DNA from: Mesorhizobium loti
GTDB lineage: Bacteria > Pseudomonadota > Alphaproteobacteria > Rhizobiales > Rhizobiaceae
Direction of reading: 5' to 3'
Assembly (NCBI GenBank): GCA_002356515.1
Contig: AP017605.1
Location: forward strand, 6,371,020 to 6,435,019
Length of the DNA stretch: 64,000 nt
Part shown: positions 34,253 through 42,942 of the stretch, one piece after another
Layout: every line of letters begins with the position of its first letter
Position numbering within the stretch: position 1 is the first letter of the stretch
Translations under genes and position numbers: made by a program
The notes under the pieces: model-generated
What the model saw: only the letters and a program-made list of their open reading frames with translations
What the model was told of the DNA's origin: nothing
Database searches by the model: none

Positions 34253-35821
34253 GGACGATGCGGACGGAAGTGCCCCTTCGCGTCCAGAGGCTGGAGTCGC
34301 GGCCGCAACGAAACCCTGAATCTGCGTCGCGATTTCAGCGGCGCTTCGATCGGCCTCGATGCTCAACCAGTTCAGCGGACGGGTATCCCGCTGCATCTGC
34401 CGCGAAAGGATGTCGACCGTGGCATCGGAAGGGCCACTTGTGCGCTCTTGGACACGACGCCAAAGCACAAGCGGATCAGCCGTCAGCCAAAATCCGGCAA
34501 AGGGGATGCCCCTGTCAGCGGCGACGCGTTCGATCCTGTCCCGATCTACGGGCCTGTCGAAGACGGCATCGGCCACAACGGATCCGCCTTCCGAAAGAAT
34601 GAGGCCGGCGCGCCAGGCAATCTGGCGATAGACCCGTTCGGACACGTCAGGCCGATAGGCCTTGTCTGGCAACCTCGTCTCGGCGGACACACCATGCATC
34701 GCCTTGCGTAAGCGATCGCTCTCGATAATCCGGGCGCCGGGCGGCGCGCCGACATGGGCCGCGAGCGCCTCCGCAATGGTCGTCTTGCCGGAACCACTGA
34801 GGCCGCCGATGGCAACGAGCCGGGGTGATGTTTGCTGGAGAAATGTCTGGGCAAGGTCGAAATAGCATCTCGCCTCCGCAGTCAGCTTGTCGGAGTCGGC
34901 ACTGCCTTCCTCGACTTGCGTCGCCGTCACATGGGCGCGCACGGCAGCCCGCACCGCCATGAAAAACGGCAGCAGGATGAAACCGTCTTCGTCGTCGGCT
35001 TCGTCGAGATAGCGGTTCATGACCAGATTGGCGAGCTGCGGAAAACCGCGATGCCAGAGGTCCATCAACAAGAAGGCAAGGTCATACAGAACGTCGATGC
35101 TGGCGATCTGGTCGTTGAATTCGATGCAATCGAAGAGGCGAGGCTCACCTCCGAAGACGCAGATGTTGCGCAGGTGCAGATCGCCATGGCACCGGCGAAC
35201 CTTGCCCGCAGACTCCCGGCGGTCGAGCAATCCGGAATGCCGGGTGAGGGCGATGCGGAAGGCCTTGGCAAAGATCTCTATCTCCGGCTTTGTGAATACG
35301 TGGCTGGTGCCGAAGCCGGCTTCGTTGATGTCGAGCACATCAGTCAGATTGAACGAGCCTGTGCCATTGTGGATCGTCGGCGCGGTGCGGTGGTAGCCCA
35401 CGATCATGCGCGCGACCGCGGTCATCAACGCCGGGGTCAGTTCTCCGGCACTTGCCATGCGGTCGAGAAGCTTGGACTGATCGAACCGGACCATCTCGAT
35501 CGCCGCGTCGACCATTTGCCCTGGACCGTCAAAAGCCAATTTACCGTCGGCTTCCTGCGTGATGCGCCGCACCCCCAGGTAAAGGCCGGGCGCGGTCTTC
35601 GAGTTCAGATCCACCTCCTGTTCGCAGGCGGCAAGCCGGAGGGCTGGCGTGGAAAAATCGACATAGGGCAGCTTGACCGCGCGCTTCATCTTGAACGCGC
35701 GTTCGCCGATCAGAAAAATACGCGAGATATGGGTCTCGATCGCCTCGACTGACCCGGCCGCGCCATATGAGGCGGGATCGAGCAGAAACGAGACAGCAGC
35801 TTGCTGGTCGTCTACGATCAT
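34208..35821 (-). CDS. APH-fold/P-loop two-domain kinase
   Basis: A 537-residue fusion. The N-terminal ~330 residues are an aminoglycoside phosphotransferase-like kinase domain with the catalytic loop CHGDLHLRNIC and metal motif LFDCIEFND. The C-terminal ~180 residues are a P-loop kinase with Walker A GGLSGSGKTTIAEA. The ATG at 35821 is chosen because CAAGGAGG precedes it. Such APH-AAA proteins are widespread next to universal stress and cytochrome genes, but no substrate is established to my knowledge. It follows the cytochrome c gene by 40 bp and probably shares its exact FNR/FixK-type site at 36314. Confidence 0.82.
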   Translation of the reverse strand: MIVDDQQAAVSFLLDPASYGAAGSVEAIETHISRIFLIGERAFKMKRAVKLPYVDFSTPALRLAACEQEVDLNSKTAPGLYLGVRRITQEADGKLAFDGPGQMVDAAIEMVRFDQSKLLDRMASAGELTPALMTAVARMIVGYHRTAPTIHNGTGSFNLTDVLDINEAGFGTSHVFTKPEIEIFAKAFRIALTRHSGLLDRRESAGKVRRCHGDLHLRNICVFGGEPRLFDCIEFNDQIASIDVLYDLAFLLMDLWHRGFPQLANLVMNRYLDEADDEDGFILLPFFMAVRAAVRAHVTATQVEEGSADSDKLTAEARCYFDLAQTFLQQTSPRLVAIGGLSGSGKTTIAEALAAHVGAPPGARIIESDRLRKAMHGVSAETRLPDKAYRPDVSERVYRQIAWRAGLILSEGGSVVADAVFDRPVDRDRIERVAADRGIPFAGFWLTADPLVLWRRVQERTSGPSDATVDILSRQMQRDTRPLNWLSIEADRSAAEIATQIQGFVAAATPASGREGALPSASSLSGGRDHTPQRPVP

Positions 35822-35861
35822 CGCCGGCCTCCTTGATGTGTCTTGTTTCCGCGATCTGCGC

Positions 35862-36260
35862 TCATTGCTGCAGCGTCTCGACATAACCGGCCAGATCATG
35901 GATCCGTTCCCTAGTGACGATTTCCCCGGCATTCGAGCCATATTTCTTCACGTCACCCGGAAGGAATTGCCGGCCCCAGACCGGCATGTCGCGATCGCCA
36001 TGCGCCGCCACCATGCCGCGGCCGTCGATGACGGCAAAGACGCGCCAATAAGGGAATTCGCCGCCATTGCGCCTGGAGAGGCGCGTCAGGTCGCTCGGCC
36101 GCTTCAACAACTCGTCGCCCAACGGGCCGTCCCCCTTGCCTTCAGGGCCATGGCAGACGGCGCATGAGTTCATGTATTCCGCCTTGCCGTTGCCGAGTTC
36201 CTGGGCGCCAGCCGCGTTGAGGGCCAATCCCGCCAAAATCGCCGCGATCAGGAATTTCAT
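35862..36260 (-). CDS. Periplasmic monohaem cytochrome c
   Basis: A 132-residue cytochrome c with a signal peptide (KFLIAAILAGLALNAAGA), one haem-binding CAVCH at about residues 33-37 and a probable Met ligand in DMPVWGRQF. The start is well placed, with GGGGAAACGCAG upstream. It heads the operon with the APH/P-loop kinase, an odd partner. An exact FNR/FixK-type site lies 53 bp upstream, so low-oxygen electron transfer is the likely role. Confidence 0.88.
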   Translation of the reverse strand: MKFLIAAILAGLALNAAGAQELGNGKAEYMNSCAVCHGPEGKGDGPLGDELLKRPSDLTRLSRRNGGEFPYWRVFAVIDGRGMVAAHGDRDMPVWGRQFLPGDVKKYGSNAGEIVTRERIHDLAGYVETLQQ

Positions 36261-36313
36261 CTGCGTTTCCCCGATTGATCGACTGAAACCTACAGCCCCA
36301 GTCCGCGAGTGCG

Positions 36314-36327
36314 TTGATGCGGATCAA
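36314..36327. promoter_or_regulatory. FNR/FixK-type site in a divergent promoter
   Basis: TTGATGCGGATCAA is an exact match to TTGAT-N4-ATCAA, 53 bp upstream of the cytochrome c gene (minus) and 108 bp upstream of the universal stress gene (plus). Confidence 0.8.
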
Positions 36328-36435
36328 ATGCCGACGCGGTCACGTTGTTTGATTCAGCGCAATGAACGCATCGGGCACCCTCGCTAATGACTGAAACCAC
36401 GACTGATCTTTCAATCGAAATCAGGAGTTGCCGCC

Positions 36436-37272
36436 GTGACTTTCAGGACACTGCTTACGGTTACCGGACCGAACCAGGGCGAGGGCGATCTGAAGCTCGT
36501 CGCTGACCTGTGCGAACAGATCGGTGCCCATCTCTCCGTGCTCGTTCTCGAGTTGGCCGCACCGCCCTCAGGCGGCGAGTATGCCGCCGTCGTCTCACCG
36601 GCCTGGCTGGAGGAACGTCAGGCCGAGGTGAAAAGGCTTGAGAAACGAATTTCTGACGTCGCCGGCTTTCTCTCCCAGAGCTCCGTATCGGCCGATCTGA
36701 GCGACGACTATCCTGACATGGGATGGGCGGACGACGTCATCGGAAGGCGTGCCCGCTACGCCGATCTGACCATTCTCGGACCGGATCTGCTGGCAAGCCA
36801 TACGCTCAAGGATAAAGTCATCGAGGGCACGCTGTTCTCATCGGGAAAGCCCGTTCTGCTCGTTCCCGAGGGGTCGCGGCCGACGCTGAAGCCGAAACGC
36901 ATCCTCATTGCATGGGACGCGCGTCTTGAGTCATCGCGCGCCGTCCGCGAGTCGCTCGACATGCTGAAAGGCGCAGAAGAGGTTCACCTTGTCATGGTCG
37001 ATCCGATCGAGGACGAATTCCATCACGGTGCGGAGCCGGGGGCCGATGCTGCGACCTATCTCGCCCGGCATGGGGTGAAGGTTACTGTCGAACGACTCAC
37101 AAGCTCGAACCATTCGGTTGCCGACGTGCTTCGCCAGCATGCCGGCGACGTTGCGGCCGAGCTGATGGTGATGGGCGCCTATGGTCATTCCCGCTTGCGC
37201 GAGCGCATTTTCGGCGGCGTGACGAAATCGGTGCTTGAGGCTCAGTCGCTGCCGGTCTTGATGGCGCGATAG
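36436..37272 (+). CDS. Universal stress protein, two Usp domains
   Basis: A 278-residue protein with two UspA-like alpha/beta domains. The second domain is clearer, starting KRILIAWDARLESSRAVRE and ending with the nucleotide-loop pattern [22 protein letters not shown]. The GTG start has AGGAG 8 bases upstream. Tandem Usp proteins are often induced by oxygen limitation; an exact FNR/FixK-type site lies 108 bp upstream. A strong terminator follows. Binding of ATP is suggested by G-x2-G-x9-G(S/T)-like spacing but the role is unknown. Confidence 0.9.
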   Translation: MTFRTLLTVTGPNQGEGDLKLVADLCEQIGAHLSVLVLELAAPPSGGEYAAVVSPAWLEERQAEVKRLEKRISDVAGFLSQSSVSADLSDDYPDMGWADDVIGRRARYADLTILGPDLLASHTLKDKVIEGTLFSSGKPVLLVPEGSRPTLKPKRILIAWDARLESSRAVRESLDMLKGAEEVHLVMVDPIEDEFHHGAEPGADAATYLARHGVKVTVERLTSSNHSVADVLRQHAGDVAAELMVMGAYGHSRLRERIFGGVTKSVLEAQSLPVLMAR

Positions 37273-37288
37273 CAATTCAACCGCGGAG

Positions 37289-37322
37289 AAAAAGGGCCGG
37301 TGCAGATTGCGCCGGCCCTTTT
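37289..37322 (+). terminator. Intrinsic terminator after the Usp gene
   Basis: GGGCCGGTGC/GCGCCGGCCC arms with the loop AGATT are flanked by AAAA and TTTT, a typical rho-independent terminator that can also work for transcripts arriving on the minus strand. Confidence 0.85.
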
Positions 37323-37349
37323 CATTTCTCGCAAGATTTGATGGGGCGA

Positions 37350-37796
37350 CTACTCGTTTGCTTCTCGTCCGGACACCTGCTCGATCAGGATCCGAAAGAA
37401 AACGTGCGGTGTATTGTCGGCGGTGGGAGGAACGACCGGCTTGAGTGCGCCGGGTTCCCACCAGTCGGAGTGCTTGCTCAACACCGACCAGGCATGATCC
37501 CGCTCAAGCTTGTGGCCGATCCGGTCAGGCAGTTCTTCGTATCGGCCGTCGGCAATGACACTTTTCCATCCTCGCCCCTGGCCATGTTCATCGACCTGGA
37601 CGGACACCAGCGGATTGGCCCGCATCCATTCGATCTTTTTGCCCGGCATGGAAAACGCGTAGAGATGAGCGTCCGAATGGGCGTAGTAGAAGGGCACGAC
37701 ATAGGGCTGCCCATCCTTTGCGCATGCCAGGCGGCCCACGCGATTGGCCGTCAGCAATTTAGTACATTCCAAAACAGAAAGCGTGCGGATCTGCAT
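37350..37796 (-). CDS. Pyridoxamine 5'-phosphate oxidase-family flavin-binding protein
   Basis: A 148-residue split-barrel protein of the PNPOx-like FMN-binding family (VGRLACAKDGQPYVVPFYYAHSDAHLYAFSMPGKKIEWMRANPLVSVQVDE in pieces is the family core). True pyridoxamine oxidase is unlikely given the length. It is the last gene of the row DUF2267-phosphoribosyltransferase-PNPOx, 19 bp behind the second, and probably shares the FNR/FixK-type site at 38996. Members bind FMN, haem or F420; which applies here is unknown. Confidence 0.83.
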   Translation of the reverse strand: MQIRTLSVLECTKLLTANRVGRLACAKDGQPYVVPFYYAHSDAHLYAFSMPGKKIEWMRANPLVSVQVDEHGQGRGWKSVIADGRYEELPDRIGHKLERDHAWSVLSKHSDWWEPGALKPVVPPTADNTPHVFFRILIEQVSGREANE

Positions 37797-37815
37797 CAGT
37801 GCGATCTCCTGTTCT

Positions 37816-38502
37816 TCACGGCTTTTGACCTAGGCCGGAAACGTGCCGCCGGCCAGTCTTGTACAGCTGGGCAGCCTCGTCCATAGCGGAGACAACGTCG
37901 TTGTCAGAGAGTTGCGGGAATCGCAGATAGTGGTGGCCCAAGGCCCGGAACTGTCCTGGCTGACTAAGGCAGACCACACGGTCCGCTTCTTGCTCCAGCG
38001 CGGCGACCGTCTCTTGCGGTGAAACGGGAACTGCGACGATGATTTCCCTCGGCGACCGGCGCTTGAGGGCGCGGACCGCGATTTTCATGGTCGTACCGGT
38101 CGCGGCCCCGTCATCGACGATGATAGCGGTCTTTCCCGCAATCGAGATCGGTTTGGTCTTCCCGCGATAGGCCGCGCGCCGGCGTTCGAGTTCCGGCCGC
38201 TCATTTGCAATCAAGGCACGTAGCTCGCTTTCGTCGAGCGCATAGGTCTCGACAATCTCACGGTTCAACACGACGTCGCCAGGGTCGCCATCGACGATTG
38301 CGGCAACAGCCAACTCGGGATTACCCGGGGCGCCGACCTTGCGGACGATAAGCAGGTCAAGAGGAGCGTTGAGGGCCCTGGCCACTTCCACTGCGACGGG
38401 CACGCCGCCACGCGGCAATGCCAGCACGATGGGCCGGTGCAGTTGAAGCCTGCTCAGTTCCAGGCCAAGCTTCACTCCAGCCTCTTCCCGGTCGCGGAAC
38501 AT
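37816..38502 (-). CDS. Phosphoribosyltransferase-domain protein
   Basis: A 228-residue type-I phosphoribosyltransferase-fold protein. The PRPP-binding motif is AIIVDDGAATGTT and the N-terminal part carries VLALPRGGVPVAVEVARAL. Members of this subgroup occur in stress islands with DUF2267 and Usp genes and have no defined base substrate; some relatives carry a hydrolase domain, absent here. It begins 3 bases after the DUF2267 gene stop, so translational coupling is likely. Confidence 0.85.
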   Translation of the reverse strand: MFRDREEAGVKLGLELSRLQLHRPIVLALPRGGVPVAVEVARALNAPLDLLIVRKVGAPGNPELAVAAIVDGDPGDVVLNREIVETYALDESELRALIANERPELERRRAAYRGKTKPISIAGKTAIIVDDGAATGTTMKIAVRALKRRSPREIIVAVPVSPQETVAALEQEADRVVCLSQPGQFRALGHHYLRFPQLSDNDVVSAMDEAAQLYKTGRRHVSGLGQKP

Positions 38503-38505
38503 TGG

Positions 38506-38940
38506 TCAATCCACCGGCCACAGTTTTCGCAGCGACTTCTTCATCGAGTTTCTGACCTGTACGATCTCACCATGCGAAATGTGACGGTCGAGAAGCTTGA
38601 AAACGGCACTGATGGCGACATCGAAATCAATCTCCTCATCGTAGCCGAAACTGTTTCTGACGTGGAGGACAAAGTCGCGCTTCTTGTGCTCACGCGGCGG
38701 CGCCGATGGGTTCCAGCCTTCGAAGTAGATGCCGCGCACCAAAACAGGCAACTGCGCCGCAAGATCGGCCATTTCCGCTTGCGATAGCCAGTCCCGCACT
38801 GTGTGGAGAACGGACCTCAGGAGACGGCACGCGCTCGGTTCGCTCCAGCCTAGTTCCTTGGCAAGCTCCCTGACCCACTGCTGCGCCTGCTGGGCAGCAT
38901 GAGTGAAGTCGGCAAAGGACGTGTGAGAACAATGACCCAT
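38506..38940 (-). CDS. DUF2267-domain protein
   Basis: A 144-residue helical protein of the DUF2267 family. The family pattern AQQWVRELAKELGWSEPS, LLRSVLHTVRDWLSQAEMADLAAQLPVLVRGIYFEGW and the second repeat ending in ISHGEIVQVRNSMKKSLRKLWP are visible. The ATG at 38940 is chosen for GGAG 7 bases upstream rather than a 51-codon longer frame. It heads a three-gene operon and has an FNR/FixK-type site 55 bp upstream. Function is unknown. Confidence 0.85.
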   Translation of the reverse strand: MGHCSHTSFADFTHAAQQAQQWVRELAKELGWSEPSACRLLRSVLHTVRDWLSQAEMADLAAQLPVLVRGIYFEGWNPSAPPREHKKRDFVLHVRNSFGYDEEIDFDVAISAVFKLLDRHISHGEIVQVRNSMKKSLRKLWPVD

Positions 38941-38995
38941 GGCGGCGCTCCTTGAAGATTGAAATCCATTCTTAGGCGCCGGAAGGCCTTGAGCA

Positions 38996-39009
38996 TTGAG
39001 CCGGATCAA
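38996..39009 (-). promoter_or_regulatory. FNR/FixK-type site
   Basis: TTGAGCCGGATCAA lies 55 bp upstream of the DUF2267 gene on the minus strand, with one changed base in the left half. Confidence 0.65.
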
Positions 39010-39063
39010 ATTCCTCGCAAACATGCGGGTGCCTGAAATGCTCCACCATAGAGCGATGAGCAT

Positions 39064-39077
39064 TTGCGGTGGATCAA
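39064..39077 (+). promoter_or_regulatory. Degenerate FNR/FixK-type site
   Basis: TTGCGGTGGATCAA has a perfect right half and a poor left half, 74 bp upstream of the Usp gene start at 39152. It could serve that gene while the 38996 site serves the divergent operon. Confidence 0.4.
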
Positions 39078-39151
39078 AGCGCGTCTTGTCCATCGCGACT
39101 ACGACACATCTCGAAGGAACGGCGGCCGACCGTCCCCCAATGGAGGCCCTG

Positions 39152-39988
39152 GTGAAAACAATAGCATCGCTCTTCCTGTCAACCTATCCTGACGCAAACT
39201 CGCTGCAAATCGCAGCGAGTTCGGTTGCCCTCGTCAAGCAGATCAACGCAGCGCTGCATGCTGTTGCCATTGATGTCGAGATTCCCGACGTTTCGAACGC
39301 CCTCTCAAAGCTTTTGCTGGATCTGCCCTACAAGATACAAGAGGCCGAGGCGACCAGTCGCAAGCGCGGAAAAGTTCTTCTCGAGGCAATTGTCCAAGAA
39401 GCCGCGCGCGGCGGTGTGACGCTTACCACGCAGGATTTGACGGCATCACCGGCTTTGATGGGCGATGTTGCCGCGGAGCATTCCCGATATTTCGATGTTG
39501 GTCTGGTCGGCCTGGCGGCAGGCAACCAGACGGCGCGGATGATGGCCGAAGCGCTGCTGTTCGGTTCGGGTCGACCGACGCTGCTTCTTCCTGATGCCAT
39601 GGAAGTCGGTATCCTGGATCATATCGTCATCGCCTGGGATGGCAGTCGGGTAGCCGCACGGGCTGTTGCGGATGCGCAGGCGTTTCTTGAACGCGCCTCG
39701 ATGATCACCGTTTTGACCGTGACCGACGAAAAGCCGCTTCCGGGACATGGCATCGGTGAACGCCTTGCGCTGGGCTTGAGGGCGCGTGGCCTGGTGGCCG
39801 AGGCCGCCCCTATCCAGGCGGGAGATCGTTCAATCGGAACCGCTCTACAGGAGCACGCTCTCAAGATCGGCGGCAAGCTGCTTGTCATGGGCGGATATGG
39901 CCATTCCCGCATCAGGGACTTTGTGCTTGGCGGAGCCACCGAAGGCATTCTTAGCGATCTGCGGCTGCCGGTCCTGTTATCGCACTAG
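39152..39988 (+). CDS. Universal stress protein, two Usp domains
   Basis: A 278-residue tandem Usp protein like the one at 36.4 kb. The second domain starts LDHIVIAWDGSRVAARAVADA and ends MGGYGHSRIRDFVLGGATEGIL. The GTG at 39152 is chosen because GGAGG lies 5 bases upstream and the family starts with a short K-T-I strand here; longer in-frame starts would put the FNR/FixK-like sites inside the gene. It probably belongs to the same low-oxygen regulon. Confidence 0.88.
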   Translation: MKTIASLFLSTYPDANSLQIAASSVALVKQINAALHAVAIDVEIPDVSNALSKLLLDLPYKIQEAEATSRKRGKVLLEAIVQEAARGGVTLTTQDLTASPALMGDVAAEHSRYFDVGLVGLAAGNQTARMMAEALLFGSGRPTLLLPDAMEVGILDHIVIAWDGSRVAARAVADAQAFLERASMITVLTVTDEKPLPGHGIGERLALGLRARGLVAEAAPIQAGDRSIGTALQEHALKIGGKLLVMGGYGHSRIRDFVLGGATEGILSDLRLPVLLSH

Positions 39989-40105
39989 GCAGAGGCCGGA
40001 CGTCTGTGATTTCACCGCACCCATGGTGTCACCGGCTCATGTTGTGGGGTCGAGACGCCGCCGCCTTCATTTTGGATTGTTGTTGGTGCAAATTGGAGGC
40101 CGGTC

Positions 40106-40615
40106 ATGCAGACGAACGAAACCCCTCGATATGACGGCAGCGTCAATACGACCGGCTGCTGCCCCAGGTTTAACCCGGTGGGTTGGGACGGCCAGGAACT
40201 GCACTTCAAGGACAAGCGGTTTGTCAAAGCCACAACGCGCAGCGTCATGCATGTCCCGGTGAACATGGGCAAGGTGTTTGCGCGCGTCAACAAGCACATC
40301 GACGACGCCGGCGCTTGCGACAATGGTCAATTCATTGTGCTGAGCAGGGATATCTCGCCTTGGAGGAGCGAGCATCTGTTCGCGGTTTCGAAACCCGTCC
40401 CCGGCGAGGAAATGACCACGCTGAGTGGCGACTATGTGACGAAGGTGTGCGAAGGCCCATACAGCCAGGCAAAGACCTGGAACGAGGAGATGCGGGAGGT
40501 TGCGCGCGCTCGAAACACAAAGGCGCGCAATGTGTACTTCTTCTATACAACCTGTCCGAAATGCGCCAAAGCCTACGGCAAGAATTATGCAATTGGTGTC
40601 GTGGCCCTAGCCTGA
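40106..40615 (+). CDS. Conserved hypothetical protein with C-terminal CxxC
   Basis: A 169-residue soluble protein without a signal peptide. It has an N-terminal GCCPRFNPVGWDGQELHFKDK part, a central MGKVFARVNKHIDDAG segment and a C-terminal FFYTTCPKCAKAYGKNY with a CPKC pair that could bind metal or form a disulfide. GGAGG precedes the ATG. I do not recognise a characterised family, and no FNR/FixK-type site is clear nearby. It stands alone between a Usp gene and hemA. Confidence 0.75.
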   Translation: MQTNETPRYDGSVNTTGCCPRFNPVGWDGQELHFKDKRFVKATTRSVMHVPVNMGKVFARVNKHIDDAGACDNGQFIVLSRDISPWRSEHLFAVSKPVPGEEMTTLSGDYVTKVCEGPYSQAKTWNEEMREVARARNTKARNVYFFYTTCPKCAKAYGKNYAIGVVALA

Positions 40616-40723
40616 TGTCTTGAAGGCTCGATGATCAGGCAGGGCGCTCTCGGGCCACGTCAGGCGCCAACCGGTGTATCCCTGCAACCATTGCAGCGGG
40701 TGCCTCTCGGGTTGGAGCAAGCT

Positions 40724-42001
40724 TCAGCCTCCGGCCTTCGCCATGACCAGGGGAACGATCCGATCGCTCTTCGCCACCGCGGGCCGGCCGGCGGATCCGT
40801 GGGGAATGCCGAGCGCATCCCAGGTCTCGACCAGCGCGTCCTGCAGTCCCGCGATCAGCGCATCGGAATGGAACGGCGTCGGCGTGATGCGCAGACGTTC
40901 CGTGCCGCGCGGCACGGTCGGGTAGTTGATCGGCTGGATGTAGATGCCGTGCACGCCAAGCAGGCGGTCGCTGGCCATCTTGCAGAGTTCCGGATCGCCA
41001 ACCAGCACCGGCACGATGTGGGTCGGAGAGTCCATCACCGGCAGGCCGGCCGCCGACAGGATCTGCTTGGTCCGCGCTGCCTGCTGCTGCTGGGCGTCAC
41101 GCTCGGCCTGCGAGCGCTTGAGATGGCGGATCGAGGTGGTGGCCGCGGCGGCGATCGCCGGCGGCAGCGCCGTGGTGAAGATGAAGCCCGGCGCATAGGA
41201 GCGCACCGCGTCGATCACGGCACTGGTGCCGGTGATATAGCCGCCCAGCGTGCCGAACGCCTTGGCGAGCGTGCCTTCGATGATGTCGATGCGGTCGGCC
41301 AGGCCCTCGCGCTCGGTGATGCCACCGCCGCGCGGTCCGTACATGCCCACCGCATGGACCTCGTCGATATAGGTCATGGCATTGTAGCGCTCGGCGAGTT
41401 CGACGATCTCCCGGATCGGCGCGATGTCGCCATCCATCGAATAGACGCTTTCGAAGACGATCAGCTTGGCGCGTTCGCGCCCCGCCGCCTGCAACAGGCT
41501 TTCCAGATGCGCGACGTCATTGTGGCGGAAGATCTTCTTCTCGGCGCCCGAGCGCCGCACGCCTTCGATCATCGAAGCGTGGTTCAACTCATCCGAGATG
41601 ATCAGGCAATTGGGCAGAAGCCGCGCAATGGTCGAGATCGAGGCTTCGTTGGAGACGAAACCGGAGGTGAAGACCAGGGCGGCGTCCTTGCCGTGCAGGT
41701 CGGCAAGCTCATGCTCGAGCTCGACCAACGGGTTGGACGTGCCGGAAATGTTGCGTGTGCCGCCGGCGCCCGACCCCATCTTGCCTGCCGCTTCCTGGAA
41801 CGCGGCGATGACATCGGGGTGCTGGCCCATCCCGAGATAGTCGTTGGAGCACCAGACGGTGATTTCCTCGGCGCGGCCATTAGAACGCCAGATGGCGCGC
41901 GGAAACTTGCCCGCGATGCGCTCGAGGTCGGCGAAGACACGATAGCGACGCTCCGCATGGAGCTGGTCGATCGCTTCTTCGAAGAACCGCCGGTAGTTCA
42001 T
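40724..42001 (-). CDS. hemA: 5-aminolevulinate synthase
   Basis: A 425-residue PLP enzyme that condenses glycine and succinyl-CoA to 5-aminolevulinate, the alphaproteobacterial first step of haem synthesis. Visible are [13 protein letters not shown], the glycine-rich [14 protein letters not shown], the PLP Asp in [12 protein letters not shown] and the PLP Lys in [14 protein letters not shown]. Length matches rhizobial HemA. An FNR/FixK-type site lies 87 bp upstream, so this copy would be induced when haem is needed for the cbb3 oxidase; a second housekeeping copy elsewhere is possible. Confidence 0.96.
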   Translation of the reverse strand: MNYRRFFEEAIDQLHAERRYRVFADLERIAGKFPRAIWRSNGRAEEITVWCSNDYLGMGQHPDVIAAFQEAAGKMGSGAGGTRNISGTSNPLVELEHELADLHGKDAALVFTSGFVSNEASISTIARLLPNCLIISDELNHASMIEGVRRSGAEKKIFRHNDVAHLESLLQAAGRERAKLIVFESVYSMDGDIAPIREIVELAERYNAMTYIDEVHAVGMYGPRGGGITEREGLADRIDIIEGTLAKAFGTLGGYITGTSAVIDAVRSYAPGFIFTTALPPAIAAAATTSIRHLKRSQAERDAQQQQAARTKQILSAAGLPVMDSPTHIVPVLVGDPELCKMASDRLLGVHGIYIQPINYPTVPRGTERLRITPTPFHSDALIAGLQDALVETWDALGIPHGSAGRPAVAKSDRIVPLVMAKAGG

Positions 42002-42087
42002 GTCAAAGTCTCCTGAGGGAACGGAATGGCCGCGACACCTCGTCGAAGCTCGTGGCATCACCTTTGTGCTTGGCGGGCAGGCTCGCA

Positions 42088-42101
42088 TTGAGCCAGGTCA
42101 A
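42088..42101 (-). promoter_or_regulatory. FNR/FixK-type site for hemA
   Basis: TTGAGCCAGGTCAA lies 87 bp upstream of the hemA start, with the TTGAG/GTCAA half-sites seen elsewhere in the island. Confidence 0.65.
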
Positions 42102-42182
42102 TTCATTGATGTGTTCGATAGCTCGTCTCAAGAGGATCGCGGTGCTTGGGCACGCTTTTGCGATCGGCGGATTGGAGTAGGT

Positions 42183-42587
42183 TCATCCGGTGGATGATCC
42201 GCTCGCCATTGAGGGTTTGTCGTGTGCCTCCTGCACACGGCTGTACCCATAGCGACCCAGCACAACGAGATCGGCGGCTATAGTGCTTGCCAGTTGAAGG
42301 GCCGCTTCAGAAGCCTCTCCAAGGCGCCGATCCAGTATTTCCGAGCGGGCTTTGGCGCCGTGGCGCCCAAGGAAGAGCTTGACGTCGGCCACATTCTCGC
42401 GCGGTGCCAGCTCTGCATCGCGCACGGTTGCAATGAGCACATCACGAGCGCCAACGAGCAGGGGCAGGGCGTCGACGACCACGTGTCTCGTCGTCGTCGA
42501 TGATTTGAACTTTTCGCCAGCCGTCTGCGCGGTGACGCAGATCGCGTACTCGCGGTTCCTGCGTTCCGGCGATGCGGGCTTCTTCAT
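42183..42587 (-). CDS. Degenerate or truncated universal stress protein
   Basis: A 134-residue frame with a Usp second-domain core (PLLVGARDVLIATVRDAE, SEILDRRLGEASEAALQLASTIAADLVVLGRYGYSRVQEA). It lacks the usual beta-1 nucleotide start, and after YGYSRVQEA the normal FGG.T end is replaced by unrelated residues. The N-terminal half resembles a Usp strand only weakly. It may be a decaying copy of the tandem Usp genes nearby or a small divergent Usp. An upstream FNR/FixK-like site at 42679-42692 may serve it. Confidence 0.55.
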   Translation of the reverse strand: MKKPASPERRNREYAICVTAQTAGEKFKSSTTTRHVVVDALPLLVGARDVLIATVRDAELAPRENVADVKLFLGRHGAKARSEILDRRLGEASEAALQLASTIAADLVVLGRYGYSRVQEAHDKPSMASGSSTG

Positions 42588-42678
42588 GAGCCGCCATGCT
42601 CGGGCAGACGCTAACTGTGCGGCTCGATGGGTGTGCTAACCCTAAATCATCGCGAACAGCACTTGGCGGCCGCGAAAA

Positions 42679-42692
42679 ATGATTCAAATCAA
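42679..42692. promoter_or_regulatory. FNR/FixK-type site
   Basis: ATGATTCAAATCAA differs from TTGAT-N4-ATCAA only at the first base. It lies between the divergent truncated Usp gene and a small hypothetical gene, and overlaps an ATG that would otherwise be read as the latter's start. Confidence 0.6.
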
Positions 42693-42726
42693 AGCGTATC
42701 ACGAGCCCTTCATTCACGATGGCTCG

Positions 42727-42942
42727 ATGTGGAATCCGATCGCAAGCGCCCCATATGGCCGCAGCCTCGAACTGGCCGTCATCGATGAAGACGGCCCGCA
42801 CACGCTCGTATTTCCGTGTGAAAAAGCGCGAGAAGGCTGGAAGGCCGCCACGACTGGTGCTCGCGTCGACATCCGTCCGACCCATTGGCGTGACTGGGAG
42901 CCAGGCAGCAAGCAGGCGGATTCGCGTCCTGTTTCGTCCTAA
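42727..42942 (+). CDS. Small conserved hypothetical protein
   Basis: A 71-residue protein starting WNPIASAPYGRSLELAVIDEDGPHTLVFPCEK and carrying THWRDWEP near its end. The pattern W-x-P-I-x-x-A-P is typical of a small conserved family in rhizobia and phages with no assigned function. The in-frame ATG at 42679 overlaps an FNR/FixK-type site, so the later ATG at 42727 is preferred. Its last bases overlap the fixJ stop on the other strand. Confidence 0.6.
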   Translation: MWNPIASAPYGRSLELAVIDEDGPHTLVFPCEKAREGWKAATTGARVDIRPTHWRDWEPGSKQADSRPVSS

